A stretch of DNA of 64,000 nucleotides from Shinella sp. SUS2. GTDB lineage: Bacteria; Pseudomonadota; Alphaproteobacteria; Rhizobiales; Rhizobiaceae. How positions within the stretch are numbered: position 1 is the stretch's first letter; each line of letters starts with the position of its first letter. Made by a program: the position numbers and the translations under genes. The notes beneath the pieces are model-generated. The model did not search any database. It saw only the letters and a program-made list of their open reading frames with translations, and was not told the DNA's origin. Below, piece after piece: positions 35,360 to 43,990 of this stretch. The stretch is from the NCBI RefSeq assembly GCF_001262505.1, contig NZ_KQ410743.1:1-64000 (forward strand). Reading direction: 5' to 3'.

Positions 35360-36646
35360 TCATTCGTTCGGCGGAGACGAAAACGGCACAGACCCGAGAA
35401 TTCCTGCCAATGCATTGGCAAGCGGAAGGTCGAAACGCGGCAGGAAACGGACATGGGGCGCGACCAGCGGCCCCAGAATGGCGAGATCCGCCGGCACGCG
35501 CGCTCCGTCCTCGAATTTCAGGCGCGGCGCGGCGCGGCTGGCGCGCAGGGCAGCGCCGGTCAATCCCGCATCATCCCCTCGACCTGCCCCGCTGCCGAAA
35601 GCCGACACGGTGATCGCCCGGCTGGCGCGGTTGACGACACGGTATCGCCCATCCCAGACGGCCGTCGCTCCCGCCGGAAGGACAAGGGTCTCGATGCCCC
35701 GGCATTCGCGATAGAGGAAAAGACCATCGCGCCGGCGATCGAAGACAACGCGGCCGGCGGTCAGCCGCGACAGTGTGCCGCTGGCAAGGAAGCTTCGCAG
35801 GCGCTCGGCCGATGCCGTTTCAAGAGTATGAACCCGCCCACCCGCCACTGCCGCCAACAGCAGGAGGCCGCGCCAGGCGCCCGCATCGGTGAGGAGCGTG
35901 CCGATCGCCGCCGATTCCAGCACAAAAGCGGCGCCTTCCGCCCGGGCGTTTCCGGTGAGGAAGATTGCGGCCTGCCGGGAAAGCAGCGCCCTGTCCTTGC
36001 CCGCGTGATCGGGCAGAACGCCGCGCGCCCGGATACGGACGCGCTCGAAACGAGGATTGTCGTTGCTCGGATCGTCACGCCAGCTTTCGCCGCGCGCCGC
36101 AAGGAAAGCACGGACGGCCGCCCGGTCGAGGGCGAGGAACGGCCGCAGCAGCCAGACCGCACCGTTCAACAGAACGGCATCCGCCATCCCGGAAAGGCCG
36201 ATCCCCTCCGCAGATCGCGCGGCACGCATCGCCACGGTCTCGCTCTGATCGTCGCGCGTGTGCGCCGCAAGGATGGCATCGGCTCCCATGTCCACGGCAG
36301 CAGCAGCAAGAAGGTCGTAGCGCTTGGCGCGGGCCGCAGCCTGCAAGCCAGAATGCGGCTTTCCTCCCTCCCAACGGCGAACGCTGTGCCCAATACCGTA
36401 GCGCGCGCAGAGTGCGCCGACCCAAGCAGCCTCCTCAGCCGAGCCGGGGCGCAGGTCGTGGTCGATCGTGCAGGCGGAAAGGGTGATGCCGGGAAAGCGC
36501 CCGGTCGCGCAAAGCGTGGCGAGGGCCACGAGCAATCCGGTTGAATCGCTGCCACCGGATATGGCGACGAGCAGATGCGCAGGGCGTTTGAAACTGTTCA
36601 GAAAACGGCTGGCTACCTCGACGACGGGATCGTCCGCGCGGGCCAT
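35360..36646 (-). CDS. tilS: tRNA(Ile)-lysidine synthase
   Basis: A 428-residue enzyme that converts cytidine 34 of tRNA-Ile2 to lysidine with ATP, so that AUA is read. The PP-loop is LVAISGGSDSTGLLVALA at about residues 27-44, with HDLRPGSAEEAAWVGALCA and ILAAHTRDDQSETVAMRAA following. The C-terminal domain is divergent but of usual length. It lies between cpoB and ftsH, the common Rhizobiales order. Confidence 0.93.
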   Translation of the reverse strand: MARADDPVVEVASRFLNSFKRPAHLLVAISGGSDSTGLLVALATLCATGRFPGITLSACTIDHDLRPGSAEEAAWVGALCARYGIGHSVRRWEGGKPHSGLQAAARAKRYDLLAAAAVDMGADAILAAHTRDDQSETVAMRAARSAEGIGLSGMADAVLLNGAVWLLRPFLALDRAAVRAFLAARGESWRDDPSNDNPRFERVRIRARGVLPDHAGKDRALLSRQAAIFLTGNARAEGAAFVLESAAIGTLLTDAGAWRGLLLLAAVAGGRVHTLETASAERLRSFLASGTLSRLTAGRVVFDRRRDGLFLYRECRGIETLVLPAGATAVWDGRYRVVNRASRAITVSAFGSGAGRGDDAGLTGAALRASRAAPRLKFEDGARVPADLAILGPLVAPHVRFLPRFDLPLANALAGILGSVPFSSPPNE

Positions 36647-36666
36647 GGCGTTTCTTCCGTCCGCAG

Positions 36667-37680
36667 TCAGCAGGACAGGCGGCTCTGTTCGGAGGAGACC
36701 TTGGTCTTCACGGCCTTGGAAGCGTCGGGATAACGCTTGTTCACCTCGCGCAGCGTGGCGCAGGCGGTTTCACGGTTGTCGAGCGCGGCAAGCGACATGC
36801 CGAGCTTCAGCAGCATTTCCGGCGCCTTCTTCGACTTGCTGAACGTCTGGTGCGCGTTGAGGAAAGTCTTGGCGGCGTCGTTGAAATTGCCTTGCGAATA
36901 TTGCGCCTCGCCCAGCCAGAAATTGGCGTCGGCCGCCTTCTCGCCTTTCGGGAAGATGTCGAGATAGTCGCGGAATTCGCGTTCGGCGAGCTGGTAGTCG
37001 CCGGAAAGCACATGGCCGTAAGCCACCTGGTAGAGGTCGTCGGGATTGTCGAGCGAGGCGGACGACGACTGCGAGGCCTGCGGCAGGCCGTCCTCGACGC
37101 CCGGCAGCGTGTTGTCGTTGCCGATCGAGGCGCTCTGGTTGTTGAGGTCCGGATTGGTCTCGGCACCGATCGGGTTGCCGTTCTCGTCGAAACGGATGGA
37201 CCCCAGTTCCTGCGGCTGCGCGCCACCGCCCGTGTTCTGGTTGCCCGCGGTCTGGCTCCGCGTGTCGGTTCCGGCGGGATCATCCGCCGGCACCCTGTTC
37301 GAGGCGATCTGCTGGTCGGCCGTGCCGCCATTCACCGGCTTTTCAAGGGCGCCGCTCTTGCCGGAGCCACTCTTGCCGCTTTCGAGATCCTGGAAGCGAT
37401 ATTCGTTGTCTTCCTGCGCCTTGCGAATCTGCTCCTGCATCTGGAGGAGCTGGTAGCTCATTTCCTCGATCCGGCCATTGAGGCTGCGGATCTGTTCCTC
37501 GAGCTGCCCGACGCGCGGATCCATGGCCTGCGCGAGGATAACCTCACCCGTTTCCATCCGTTCGTTCTTTGCCGGCAGAAAACCGTTGGCAAGCGGGAAA
37601 AGCGGCGATGCGCTGATCGGCCCGACCATGCCTGCTACCGCTGCCAGACTGAGAACGCCTGCCGCGACAAGTTTCTTCAT
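36667..37680 (-). CDS. cpoB: Tol-Pal-associated periplasmic protein CpoB (YbgF)
   Basis: A 337-residue exported protein. The signal peptide (VAAGVLSLAAVAGMVGPISA) leads to a trimerising coiled coil (DPRVGQLEEQIRSLNGRIEE, about 55-100), a long Ser/Gly/Asn linker with GGTADQQ, and C-terminal TPR-like repeats (about 215-335: YQVAYGHVLSGDYQLAEREF, ANFWLGEAQYSQGNFNDAA). CpoB couples Tol-Pal constriction with peptidoglycan synthesis. It follows pal with a terminator between, so it may have its own promoter. Confidence 0.92.
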   Translation of the reverse strand: MKKLVAAGVLSLAAVAGMVGPISASPLFPLANGFLPAKNERMETGEVILAQAMDPRVGQLEEQIRSLNGRIEEMSYQLLQMQEQIRKAQEDNEYRFQDLESGKSGSGKSGALEKPVNGGTADQQIASNRVPADDPAGTDTRSQTAGNQNTGGGAQPQELGSIRFDENGNPIGAETNPDLNNQSASIGNDNTLPGVEDGLPQASQSSSASLDNPDDLYQVAYGHVLSGDYQLAEREFRDYLDIFPKGEKAADANFWLGEAQYSQGNFNDAAKTFLNAHQTFSKSKKAPEMLLKLGMSLAALDNRETACATLREVNKRYPDASKAVKTKVSSEQSRLSC

Positions 37681-37777
37681 CTATCTTCGTCCTGTTGGTC
37701 CCATTGTACGCCGAAGCGCTGCCGAAGAGTTTTCCAAATACTCCCAAAAAGCAACGGAGTTCGGCCAAAGTGTGTTG

Positions 37778-37805
37778 AAAAAAGAAAGGCGGCCTCTCGG
37801 CCGCC
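37778..37805 (-). terminator. Terminator of pal
   Basis: GGCGGCC and GGCCGCC pair across TCTC, then TTTCTTTTTT on the minus strand. It lies 26 bases past the pal stop and before cpoB. Confidence 0.85.
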
Positions 37806-37831
37806 TCTCCCGCATCCTTCCGAAGAAGGAA

Positions 37832-38368
37832 TTACATGCCGGCGCCACCAAGAACGGTCACGGCGCGGCGGTTCTGCGACCAGCAGGAAATATCGTCGCA
37901 CACGGCGACCGGCTTTTCCTTGCCGTAGGAGATCGTCTTGATACGGTTTGCCGGGATACCGCGCGACGCGAGGTACTGGCGGGTCGAAGCTGCACGGCGT
38001 GCGCCGAGCGCCAGGTTGTATTCACGCGTGCCGCGTTCGTCAGCATGGCCTTCGACCGTGATCCCGTAGTTCGGGTACTTCTGCAGCCACTGGGCCTGAC
38101 GGTCGAGCGTCGCTGCGGCGTCGGCACGAATCGAAGTCGAGTCCGTGTCGAAGAAGATGCGGTCGCCGACATTGACGGTGAAGTCCTGCTGCGAGCCCGG
38201 CGTCGCGGCACCAGCGCCGCCATTGAGGCCGAGGTCACCGGCATTGTTCGGCATGTTCTTCTTGGAAGCGCAGCCAGCAAGTGCCAGGCTCATGAACAGG
38301 GCGATCATTGCCGGATTGCGGGCGATGGTCTGCATGCGGCCAGCGGCCGGGGAATGAATGCGGCTCAT
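37832..38368 (-). CDS. pal: Peptidoglycan-associated lipoprotein Pal
   Basis: A 178-residue outer-membrane lipoprotein. The lipobox LALAGC ends the signal peptide at about residue 34, then an Asn/Gly linker, and an OmpA-type peptidoglycan-binding domain: RIFFDTDSTSIRADAAATLD, TVEGHADERGTREYNLALG and RAASTRQYLASRGI. The unique SCWSQNRRAV C-terminus has a Cys pair (VAVCDDISC) not seen in E. coli. The ATG at 38368 has GGAG upstream; the open frame to 38599 is not part of the protein. Confidence 0.96.
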   Translation of the reverse strand: MSRIHSPAAGRMQTIARNPAMIALFMSLALAGCASKKNMPNNAGDLGLNGGAGAATPGSQQDFTVNVGDRIFFDTDSTSIRADAAATLDRQAQWLQKYPNYGITVEGHADERGTREYNLALGARRAASTRQYLASRGIPANRIKTISYGKEKPVAVCDDISCWSQNRRAVTVLGGAGM

Positions 38369-38474
38369 GAGCCGGTCTCCTTGCATCAGTTCTTGCGTCA
38401 AGTTCGTTGAAGCGTCGGTTTCAATCAGGGTTGCCAGACTGTAACCGCGGTCGGTTAATCCGCGTTCAACGTTT

Positions 38475-38482
38475 ATGGTTAA
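38475..38482 (-). promoter_or_regulatory. TTAACCAT octamer upstream of pal
   Basis: The minus strand reads TTAACCAT 107 bp upstream of the pal ATG, in the 239-bp gap after tolB. The gap suggests pal has its own promoter. The octamer is a weak CtrA-type candidate. Confidence 0.3.
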
Positions 38483-38607
38483 CGATTGCTTGTAAGACCG
38501 TCCCCGGCCCCCGCGCATCAAATGGAGACGGGCCTGCCGCGTCTCGCTGCCGCCTGATTTACAGGACTTTGCGGCAAGAACGCGGCAGGCCCGCCTCATA
38601 TGTGTTG

Positions 38608-39912
38608 CTATTCCAGAAGCGGCGACCAGGCCGGGTCGGAAGCAAAGCCCTTGGTCTGCACGGCCTGTTCGTTGTAGCCGGAAAGGTCGATCGAATAGAT
38701 CTGCGGGCCCCCAGCGCCGGCCGGCTGGCGGAAGAACATCAGCACGCGGCCGTTCGGCGCCCAGGTCGGGCCTTCATTGTGGAAGCCCGATGTCAGGATG
38801 CGCTCGCCCGAACCATCCGTCTTCATCACGCCGATCGAGAACTTGCCGCCCGACTGCTTGGTGAAGGCGATGAGATCGCCGCGCGGAGACCAGACCGGCG
38901 TGGAGTAGGAACCGTCACCGAACGAAACGCGGCGCTGGTTGGAGCCGTCGGCCCCCATCACATAGAGCTGCGGCCTGCCGCCCCGGTCGCTTTCGAACAC
39001 GATCTGCGTGCCGTCAGGCGAATAGGAGGGTGCGGTATCGATCGCCGCCGTCGAGGTGAGACGCGTCGTCGTGCGCGAGCGCAGGTCCATCGTATAGATG
39101 TTGGCATTGCCTTCCTGCTGCAGGCTCATGATGACCTTCTGGCCATCCGGCGAGAAGCGCGGCGAGAAGGTCATGCCCGGGAAATTGCCGACCACTTCGC
39201 GCTGTCCCGTCTCCAGCTGGAGCAGGTAGACGCGCGGCTGGTTGCCCTCGAAGGACATGTAGGTGATTTCCTGGCGGCTCGGCGAGAAGCGCGGCGTCAA
39301 GACCAGCTCGTTGGAATTGGTAAGGGCCCGGGCGTTGAAGCCGTCCTGGTCCATGATGGCGAGCTGGCGCTTGCGGGCGTTCTTCGGGCCGCTTTCGGCG
39401 ACATAGACGATGCGGGTGTCGAAGTAGCCCTTTTCGCCTGTCAGGCTCTCATAGATCGCATCGGCGATGATATGCGCCACACGGCGCCAGTTTTCCGGCT
39501 GGGTATAGAACTGCTGGCCGGTGATCTGCTTGCCGGCGAAGGTGTCCCAGAGACGGAATTCGGCGCGCAGGCGGCCATCGCCTTCCTGCGTCACGCGGCC
39601 CGTGACGAGGGCCTGCGCATTGATGACCTTCCAGTCGTCGAAGCGCGGTGCCTGGTCCGGGTTGGCGATCTTCTCGATGAAGGCCTGTTTGTTGACCGGC
39701 GCGAAGAGGCCGGACCGCTTCAGGTCCGCCGCGATCACGTCGGTGATGCGCTGGCCGAGATCGCCGCCGGCGATGAAGTCGGTAACGGCGATCGGCAACG
39801 GCTCGACATTGCCCTTGTTGATGTTGATTTCCACGAGCGCCCAGGCCTGCGGCAGGGAGGCCGCAAGGCCGGTCAGCACGACCAGCAAACGGAGAAGAGT
39901 GCGTCTGAACAT
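38608..39912 (-). CDS. tolB: Tol-Pal translocation protein TolB
   Basis: A 434-residue periplasmic protein. A signal peptide (LLRLLVVLTGLAASLPQAWA) precedes an N-terminal alpha/beta domain and a six-bladed beta-propeller built from repeats such as PRFSPSRQEITYMSFEGNQ, FSPRFSPDGQKVIMSLQQ, APSYSPDGTQIVFESDRGG and TPVWSPRGDLIAFTKQSGG. TolB binds Pal through the propeller. It follows tolA by 21 bp. Confidence 0.97.
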   Translation of the reverse strand: MFRRTLLRLLVVLTGLAASLPQAWALVEININKGNVEPLPIAVTDFIAGGDLGQRITDVIAADLKRSGLFAPVNKQAFIEKIANPDQAPRFDDWKVINAQALVTGRVTQEGDGRLRAEFRLWDTFAGKQITGQQFYTQPENWRRVAHIIADAIYESLTGEKGYFDTRIVYVAESGPKNARKRQLAIMDQDGFNARALTNSNELVLTPRFSPSRQEITYMSFEGNQPRVYLLQLETGQREVVGNFPGMTFSPRFSPDGQKVIMSLQQEGNANIYTMDLRSRTTTRLTSTAAIDTAPSYSPDGTQIVFESDRGGRPQLYVMGADGSNQRRVSFGDGSYSTPVWSPRGDLIAFTKQSGGKFSIGVMKTDGSGERILTSGFHNEGPTWAPNGRVLMFFRQPAGAGGPQIYSIDLSGYNEQAVQTKGFASDPAWSPLLE

Positions 39913-39933
39913 AAATCTAGGCCTTCCTAGTTC

Positions 39934-41046
39934 TTACATCATCTGGCTGGGGTCGAAGTTCACGACGACTTCGCTCCAGGCGTCATATTTTTCTGGTGGC
40001 AGGCCCTTGAAGGGCCGCGATTTCATGATGGCGCGGCGGGCACCGCCGGCCAGCGCCCGGCGCGCGGAATCCGAACCGCCCGTCGCCACCACTTCCGGCT
40101 CGCCGATGATGTCGCCGTTCTGGTCGAGCTGCATCTTGACCTGGATGCGCACGTCGGCGGAGTCGGCAAGGCCGGGAATGATCGACCAGTTGTTCTGGAT
40201 CTGGCCGCGCAGGGCGTCCATTTCGCTCAGCGACAGTTTCGTGCCGCTCGTCGTCTTCTTGCCGCCGAGCGCGGCCTGCTCCTGCGAGCGTTTCGCGCCG
40301 CCGCCGGCCGCTTTTTCCTTGTTGAGAAGCGCAGCGATCTCGTCCGAGTTGAAATCGCTTTCGTTCAGCGAGCTCGCCTTTTCCTGCTTCTTCTTCTGGT
40401 CCTTCTTGCGGTCGGGCGTCTTGGCGGTCTCGGCCTTCGCCGTCTCCACCTTCTTCTCGGCCGGCTTTTCCGCGGTCTCGGTCTTCTTCGTCTCGACCTT
40501 CGGCTTCATTTCGGGAAGCGGGATCTTGTCCGGCAGCGCCTCGGCGTCCTCGACTTCGGCTGGCTTTTCCTCGGACGGCGTCGCCTCGGGCTTCGGGTCC
40601 GGCTTGACCTCCTGCTTGGTCTCGGGAAGCGCGGCGACCTCGGTCGAGGGCTCGCTGGCAGTCTCTTCCTGCTTCACGTCCTCGACAGGCTTGGTGTCCG
40701 GCGTCTGCACGACCTTTTCGGCCTTTTCCGGCGCGGCAGCGGTCTCGATATCGCGCGGCTTTTCCTCCGGCGTCGGCAGGTTCTTCAGGTCGACATCGTT
40801 TTCGCCGGCGTTTTCCGCATTCTCGACCGGCGTCTGCTTCTTGGTCGGAACAGGCGCGGCCTTTTCCTTCAGCTCGGCTTTCTTGTCGCCCTGCTGGATC
40901 TGCGTCAGCTCCTCGATCGACACGATATCGACCGGCATCGCCTCGACATTGGCGACGTCGAAACTTTCAGGACTGCCGAGCGAAACCAGCGCCCAGGTGA
41001 GAACCAGGGAGTGGATGACGGCGGATGTGGCGAGACTGCCCTTCAT
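39934..41046 (-). CDS. tolA: Cell-envelope protein TolA
   Basis: A 370-residue inner-membrane protein with a short N-terminal helix (ATSAVIHSLVLTWALVSLG), a long Lys/Glu/Ala/Pro-rich rod (about 50-260) and a C-terminal TonB-like domain (LRGQIQNNWSIIPGLADSAD, RIQVKMQLDQNGDIIGEPEV). TolA bridges TolQR in the inner membrane to Pal/TolB in the outer. The rod repeats Lys/Glu/Pro blocks typical of rhizobial TolA. It abuts tolR by 9 bp. Confidence 0.93.
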   Translation of the reverse strand: MKGSLATSAVIHSLVLTWALVSLGSPESFDVANVEAMPVDIVSIEELTQIQQGDKKAELKEKAAPVPTKKQTPVENAENAGENDVDLKNLPTPEEKPRDIETAAAPEKAEKVVQTPDTKPVEDVKQEETASEPSTEVAALPETKQEVKPDPKPEATPSEEKPAEVEDAEALPDKIPLPEMKPKVETKKTETAEKPAEKKVETAKAETAKTPDRKKDQKKKQEKASSLNESDFNSDEIAALLNKEKAAGGGAKRSQEQAALGGKKTTSGTKLSLSEMDALRGQIQNNWSIIPGLADSADVRIQVKMQLDQNGDIIGEPEVVATGGSDSARRALAGGARRAIMKSRPFKGLPPEKYDAWSEVVVNFDPSQMM

Positions 41047-41055
41047 GGCGTGCGA

Positions 41056-41508
41056 TCACGTGTCCGGTTTCTGCTCGGTGACGAGGCCGATATTGGTGAA
41101 TCCGCCCGCCTGGATGCGCGACATCACGTCGGCGATGACGCCGTACGGCGCCGTGCCGTCGCCCCGCACGAAGACGCGCTCGGTATAGCCCGTCGTCGCT
41201 ACGGCCTGGAGCTTGGCGGCGATCTCGTCGACAGGGATCGGCGTTTCCTGCAGGTAGACCTGGCCGTCCGCCTTGACGGAAACGGTGATCGGCTGCGTAT
41301 CGGCGTTCAGGGCCTTGGCCTGCGTCTTCGGCAGGTCGAGCGGCACGCCGACAGTCATCAGCGGCGCGGCCACCATGAAGATGATGAGCAGCACGAGCAT
41401 GACGTCGACGAACGGCGTCACGTTGATCTCGCTCATCGGGGCCTTCTTGCCTCCGCCGCGACGGCGGCGGCCACCGCCCGCATTTTTCGCTCCGACTGAC
41501 ATGCCCAT
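41056..41508 (-). CDS. tolR: Biopolymer transport protein TolR
   Basis: A 150-residue inner-membrane protein: a basic Gly/Arg N-terminus, one membrane helix with the conserved proton-path Asp (VTPFVDVMLVLLIIFMVAAP), and a periplasmic domain (QPITVSVKADGQVYLQETPI). With TolQ it converts proton flow into TolA movement. It lies 29 bp from tolQ and 9 bp from tolA. Confidence 0.95.
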   Translation of the reverse strand: MGMSVGAKNAGGGRRRRGGGKKAPMSEINVTPFVDVMLVLLIIFMVAAPLMTVGVPLDLPKTQAKALNADTQPITVSVKADGQVYLQETPIPVDEIAAKLQAVATTGYTERVFVRGDGTAPYGVIADVMSRIQAGGFTNIGLVTEQKPDT

Positions 41509-41537
41509 GGGGTCGTCTCCGTCTTTCTAAAGGCCGG

Positions 41538-42254
41538 TCACTGCGCCGCGGCGCGCGGCTGCAGCTTTTCATCGATCTGGCGCGACAGGATGGCGGAGAA
41601 CTCGTCCGCGAACCCTTCCATGCGCGCCGTCAGCTTGCCGGCATCGGCAGAGAACTTGTTGTAGGCAATAACCGCCGGAATTGCGGCAAGGAGGCCGATG
41701 GCGGTGGCGAGAAGCGCTTCGGCGATGCCGGGTGCCACAACCGCAAGGCTCGTCTGCTTGGATCCGGCAATCGCCTGGAACGAGGTCATGATGCCGACAA
41801 CCGTACCGAAGAGGCCGACGAAGGGTGCCGCCGAACCGATGGTGGCGAGCGAGCCGAGGCGCGCTTCCAGCGTTTCGGATTCGCGTGACAACGTCACGTC
41901 CATGGCCCGGTCGATACGCATCTGCAGGCCGATCGGCGATCGCGCCCCGCGCTCGAAGCTCTTTTTCCATTCGCGCATCGCTGCGACGAAGATGGCGCTC
42001 ATGCCCGACGTCTGGCGGTCGGAGAGCGTACGATAAAGCTCTTCCAGCGACTGCCCGGACCAGAAGACCTGCTCGAAGCTGTCGAGCTGGCGACGCGCCT
42101 TTCCGTAGCTCACCGTCTTGTCGACGACGATGGCCCAGGTCCAGACGGACGCGGCGATGAGGCCGAGCATGACCAGCTTCACGACGAACCCGGCCTGCAT
42201 GAAGAGACCCCACAGGGTCACATTATGCGCCGCTTCCAAACCCACTTGTTCCAT
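41538..42254 (-). CDS. tolQ: Tol-Pal proton channel TolQ
   Basis: A 238-residue MotA/ExbB-family inner-membrane protein with three helices: FVVKLVMLGLIAASVWTWAI, SAAPFVGLFGTVVGIMTSFQ and AEALLATAIGLLAAIPAVIA. The conserved Thr and Gly of the channel are in these. ATG 42254 gives the family start; the open frame to 42320 lies in the leader. It is the first gene of tolQRAB and is about 310 bp from ybgC. Confidence 0.95.
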   Translation of the reverse strand: MEQVGLEAAHNVTLWGLFMQAGFVVKLVMLGLIAASVWTWAIVVDKTVSYGKARRQLDSFEQVFWSGQSLEELYRTLSDRQTSGMSAIFVAAMREWKKSFERGARSPIGLQMRIDRAMDVTLSRESETLEARLGSLATIGSAAPFVGLFGTVVGIMTSFQAIAGSKQTSLAVVAPGIAEALLATAIGLLAAIPAVIAYNKFSADAGKLTARMEGFADEFSAILSRQIDEKLQPRAAAQ

Positions 42255-42564
42255 AGACCTATGTCCCCGAATCCAAACACCCGGCACGGGCCCTTGCGGC
42301 TCGAACCGGGTAACATTCACGCCTTCGCGGTCTCCTGGGAGGTGGATCTCGCATCGGCATTCACAAACAAGACGTTGCCAGGAGGATTAGATCCGCACCC
42401 GCTCCGCATGTCCGTCAAGAATGTCCGGTTGATGCCGCCGGCCGCCATGCCGGTCAAACGCTTACAACCTGCCTTCTTCACGGCAATTTTGGTTAAAGGA
42501 TGACGTGCAGTGCACAAAACCATCCTCATGGAGCGAGTAAGACATCATTATGGTTAAGGGAGTG
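42255..42564. other. tolQ leader region
   Basis: A 310-bp gap between ybgC and tolQ, larger than usual for this operon. It holds TTAACCAT (minus, 42557-42550) and TTTAACC near 42493. No clear promoter or RNA structure is visible. An independent tolQ promoter is likely because of the gap. Confidence 0.45.
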
Positions 42565-43041
42565 TTACTGCCGATGTATCCCGGCCACGTCCTGCGCTTT
42601 CGCAAGGAACCGCGCCGCAAGCCCCTCCGGCAGGCGCCGCGGCCGGCCCGCGGAATTGATGACCGCGATGATGACGCGGGCGGCGATCAGAAGCTGCTCG
42701 CCGCGACGGATCTCCTGGTTGAGGATCATCTTCGCCCCGCCGGCCTTTTCCGTCGAGGTGAGGATGGTCAGGATGTCGTCCATGCGCGCCGGCGCCTTGA
42801 AGTCGATCTCCATGCGGTGCACGACAAAGACCAGACCCTCGCGGTCCTCTTCCAGAATGAGGCTGCCCTGTTCGACACCGAGCAGGCGGAGGTAATCCGT
42901 ACGCCCGCGTTCCAGAAAATGCAGGTAGCGGGCGTGATAGACGACGCCGGAAAAATCCGTGTCCTCATAGTAGACCCGCTGTGCAAGCCGGTGTCCGGCG
43001 TGCGTGAGCTCGCCCGAGAGATGGTGATTGTAATCCGTCAT
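42565..43041 (-). CDS. ybgC: Tol-Pal-associated acyl-CoA thioesterase YbgC
   Basis: A 158-residue hot-dog thioesterase. RVYYEDTDFSGVVYHARYLH carries the catalytic Asp of the family at about residues 22-41, followed by ERGRTDYLRLLGV and a normal C-terminus. YbgC hydrolyses acyl-CoA thioesters and is the usual first gene of tol operons. The ATG at 43041 fits; the longer open frame overlaps the metallophosphoesterase. Confidence 0.93.
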   Translation of the reverse strand: MTDYNHHLSGELTHAGHRLAQRVYYEDTDFSGVVYHARYLHFLERGRTDYLRLLGVEQGSLILEEDREGLVFVVHRMEIDFKAPARMDDILTILTSTEKAGGAKMILNQEIRRGEQLLIAARVIIAVINSAGRPRRLPEGLAARFLAKAQDVAGIHRQ

Positions 43042-43087
43042 GGCGCTTCTCTTCCGCAAAGCGCCCGCAATTGCAAGGTTTTCGCGC

Positions 43088-43990
43088 TCACCCGAGCTCG
43101 ACAACCATGATTTCCGGCGGCGAACCGAAACGAACCGGCGCAATCGAGCAGCCAAGTCCGCCGGAAACGCAAAGATGCCGCCCGCCCTCGACGACATGGC
43201 CATAGGCGTAGCGGTTGCCGTATCGCGACGGCACCACGGGCGAGTAACCAAGAAGGCGAACCTGCCCGCCATGGGTATGGCCCGACAGCGTCACCGCCAC
43301 ACGATCCGGCACATCCGGAAAAATATCGGGCTCATGCGCCAGAAGGATCACTGGCGCATCATCGGTCACCTGGGCGAGCGTACCGGGCAGATCGTGGACG
43401 CCGACGAAGCTTCGCCGCCCGAAAGCCGTGCCCGGCCGAAGCGCCAATTGATCCCCAAGTCCGGCCAGCCAGAACACGTGGCCGTCCTTTTCGAGCCGAA
43501 CGGCCTGATTGACATAGACAGGAATGCCAACCGCCTTAAGCGCTTTTTCTCCAAATGTCTCAATCACCGGATTCCGCTGAAAGGTAAGGTCCTCCCAGTA
43601 GTCGTGATTGCCGAGGATGGCGTGAACCCCGAGCGGCGCAGAGAGGCCGGACATGGCCTCGGCCCATTCGCTTGAATGGACATAGTCCGTCACCAGATTC
43701 ATACCGCTGACGTAGTCGCCGAGCAGGACGATCAGGTCGGCGTCTAGTGCATTCGCTCGTTTGCAGATAGCCTTGATGCGGCTAGCCGTCATCCAGGGCT
43801 TGCAGGCATGGACATCCGCCAGCGCCGCTATCCTAAGCCTCAAACCCTCAGGCCAGCCGGGCGGCGTCAGCCGATAGGTCGTGGTGCGCAGCCGCAGCAT
43901 CGGCTCGACGCCGACCGCATAGGCCGAAGAGGCGAAGCCCGCGGCGATGAAGCCTCCAAAAGCCTTCAGCAAACCGCGGCGTGTGATCAC
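43088..43990 (-). CDS. Twin-arginine-exported metallophosphoesterase
   Basis: A 300-residue calcineurin-type phosphoesterase starting at GTG. The N-terminus ITRRGLLKAFGGFIAAGFAS has a twin-Arg signal, so it may act outside the cytoplasm. The metal motifs are LADVHACKPW, LLGDYV, LGNHDYWED, LAHEPDIF and SGHTHGGQ in order. The substrate is unknown (UDP-diacylglucosamine hydrolase-like or phospholipid types are possible). Its start abuts the ruvB stop, so it is coupled to the ruv operon. Confidence 0.88.
   Translation of the reverse strand: MITRRGLLKAFGGFIAAGFASSAYAVGVEPMLRLRTTTYRLTPPGWPEGLRLRIAALADVHACKPWMTASRIKAICKRANALDADLIVLLGDYVSGMNLVTDYVHSSEWAEAMSGLSAPLGVHAILGNHDYWEDLTFQRNPVIETFGEKALKAVGIPVYVNQAVRLEKDGHVFWLAGLGDQLALRPGTAFGRRSFVGVHDLPGTLAQVTDDAPVILLAHEPDIFPDVPDRVAVTLSGHTHGGQVRLLGYSPVVPSRYGNRYAYGHVVEGGRHLCVSGGLGCSIAPVRFGSPPEIMVVELG

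Noticed and set aside
38369..38599. N-terminal extension of Pal
   Set aside because: It would place about 77 residues before the lipoprotein signal peptide; the ATG at 38368 has a ribosome-binding site and gives a proper lipobox position.
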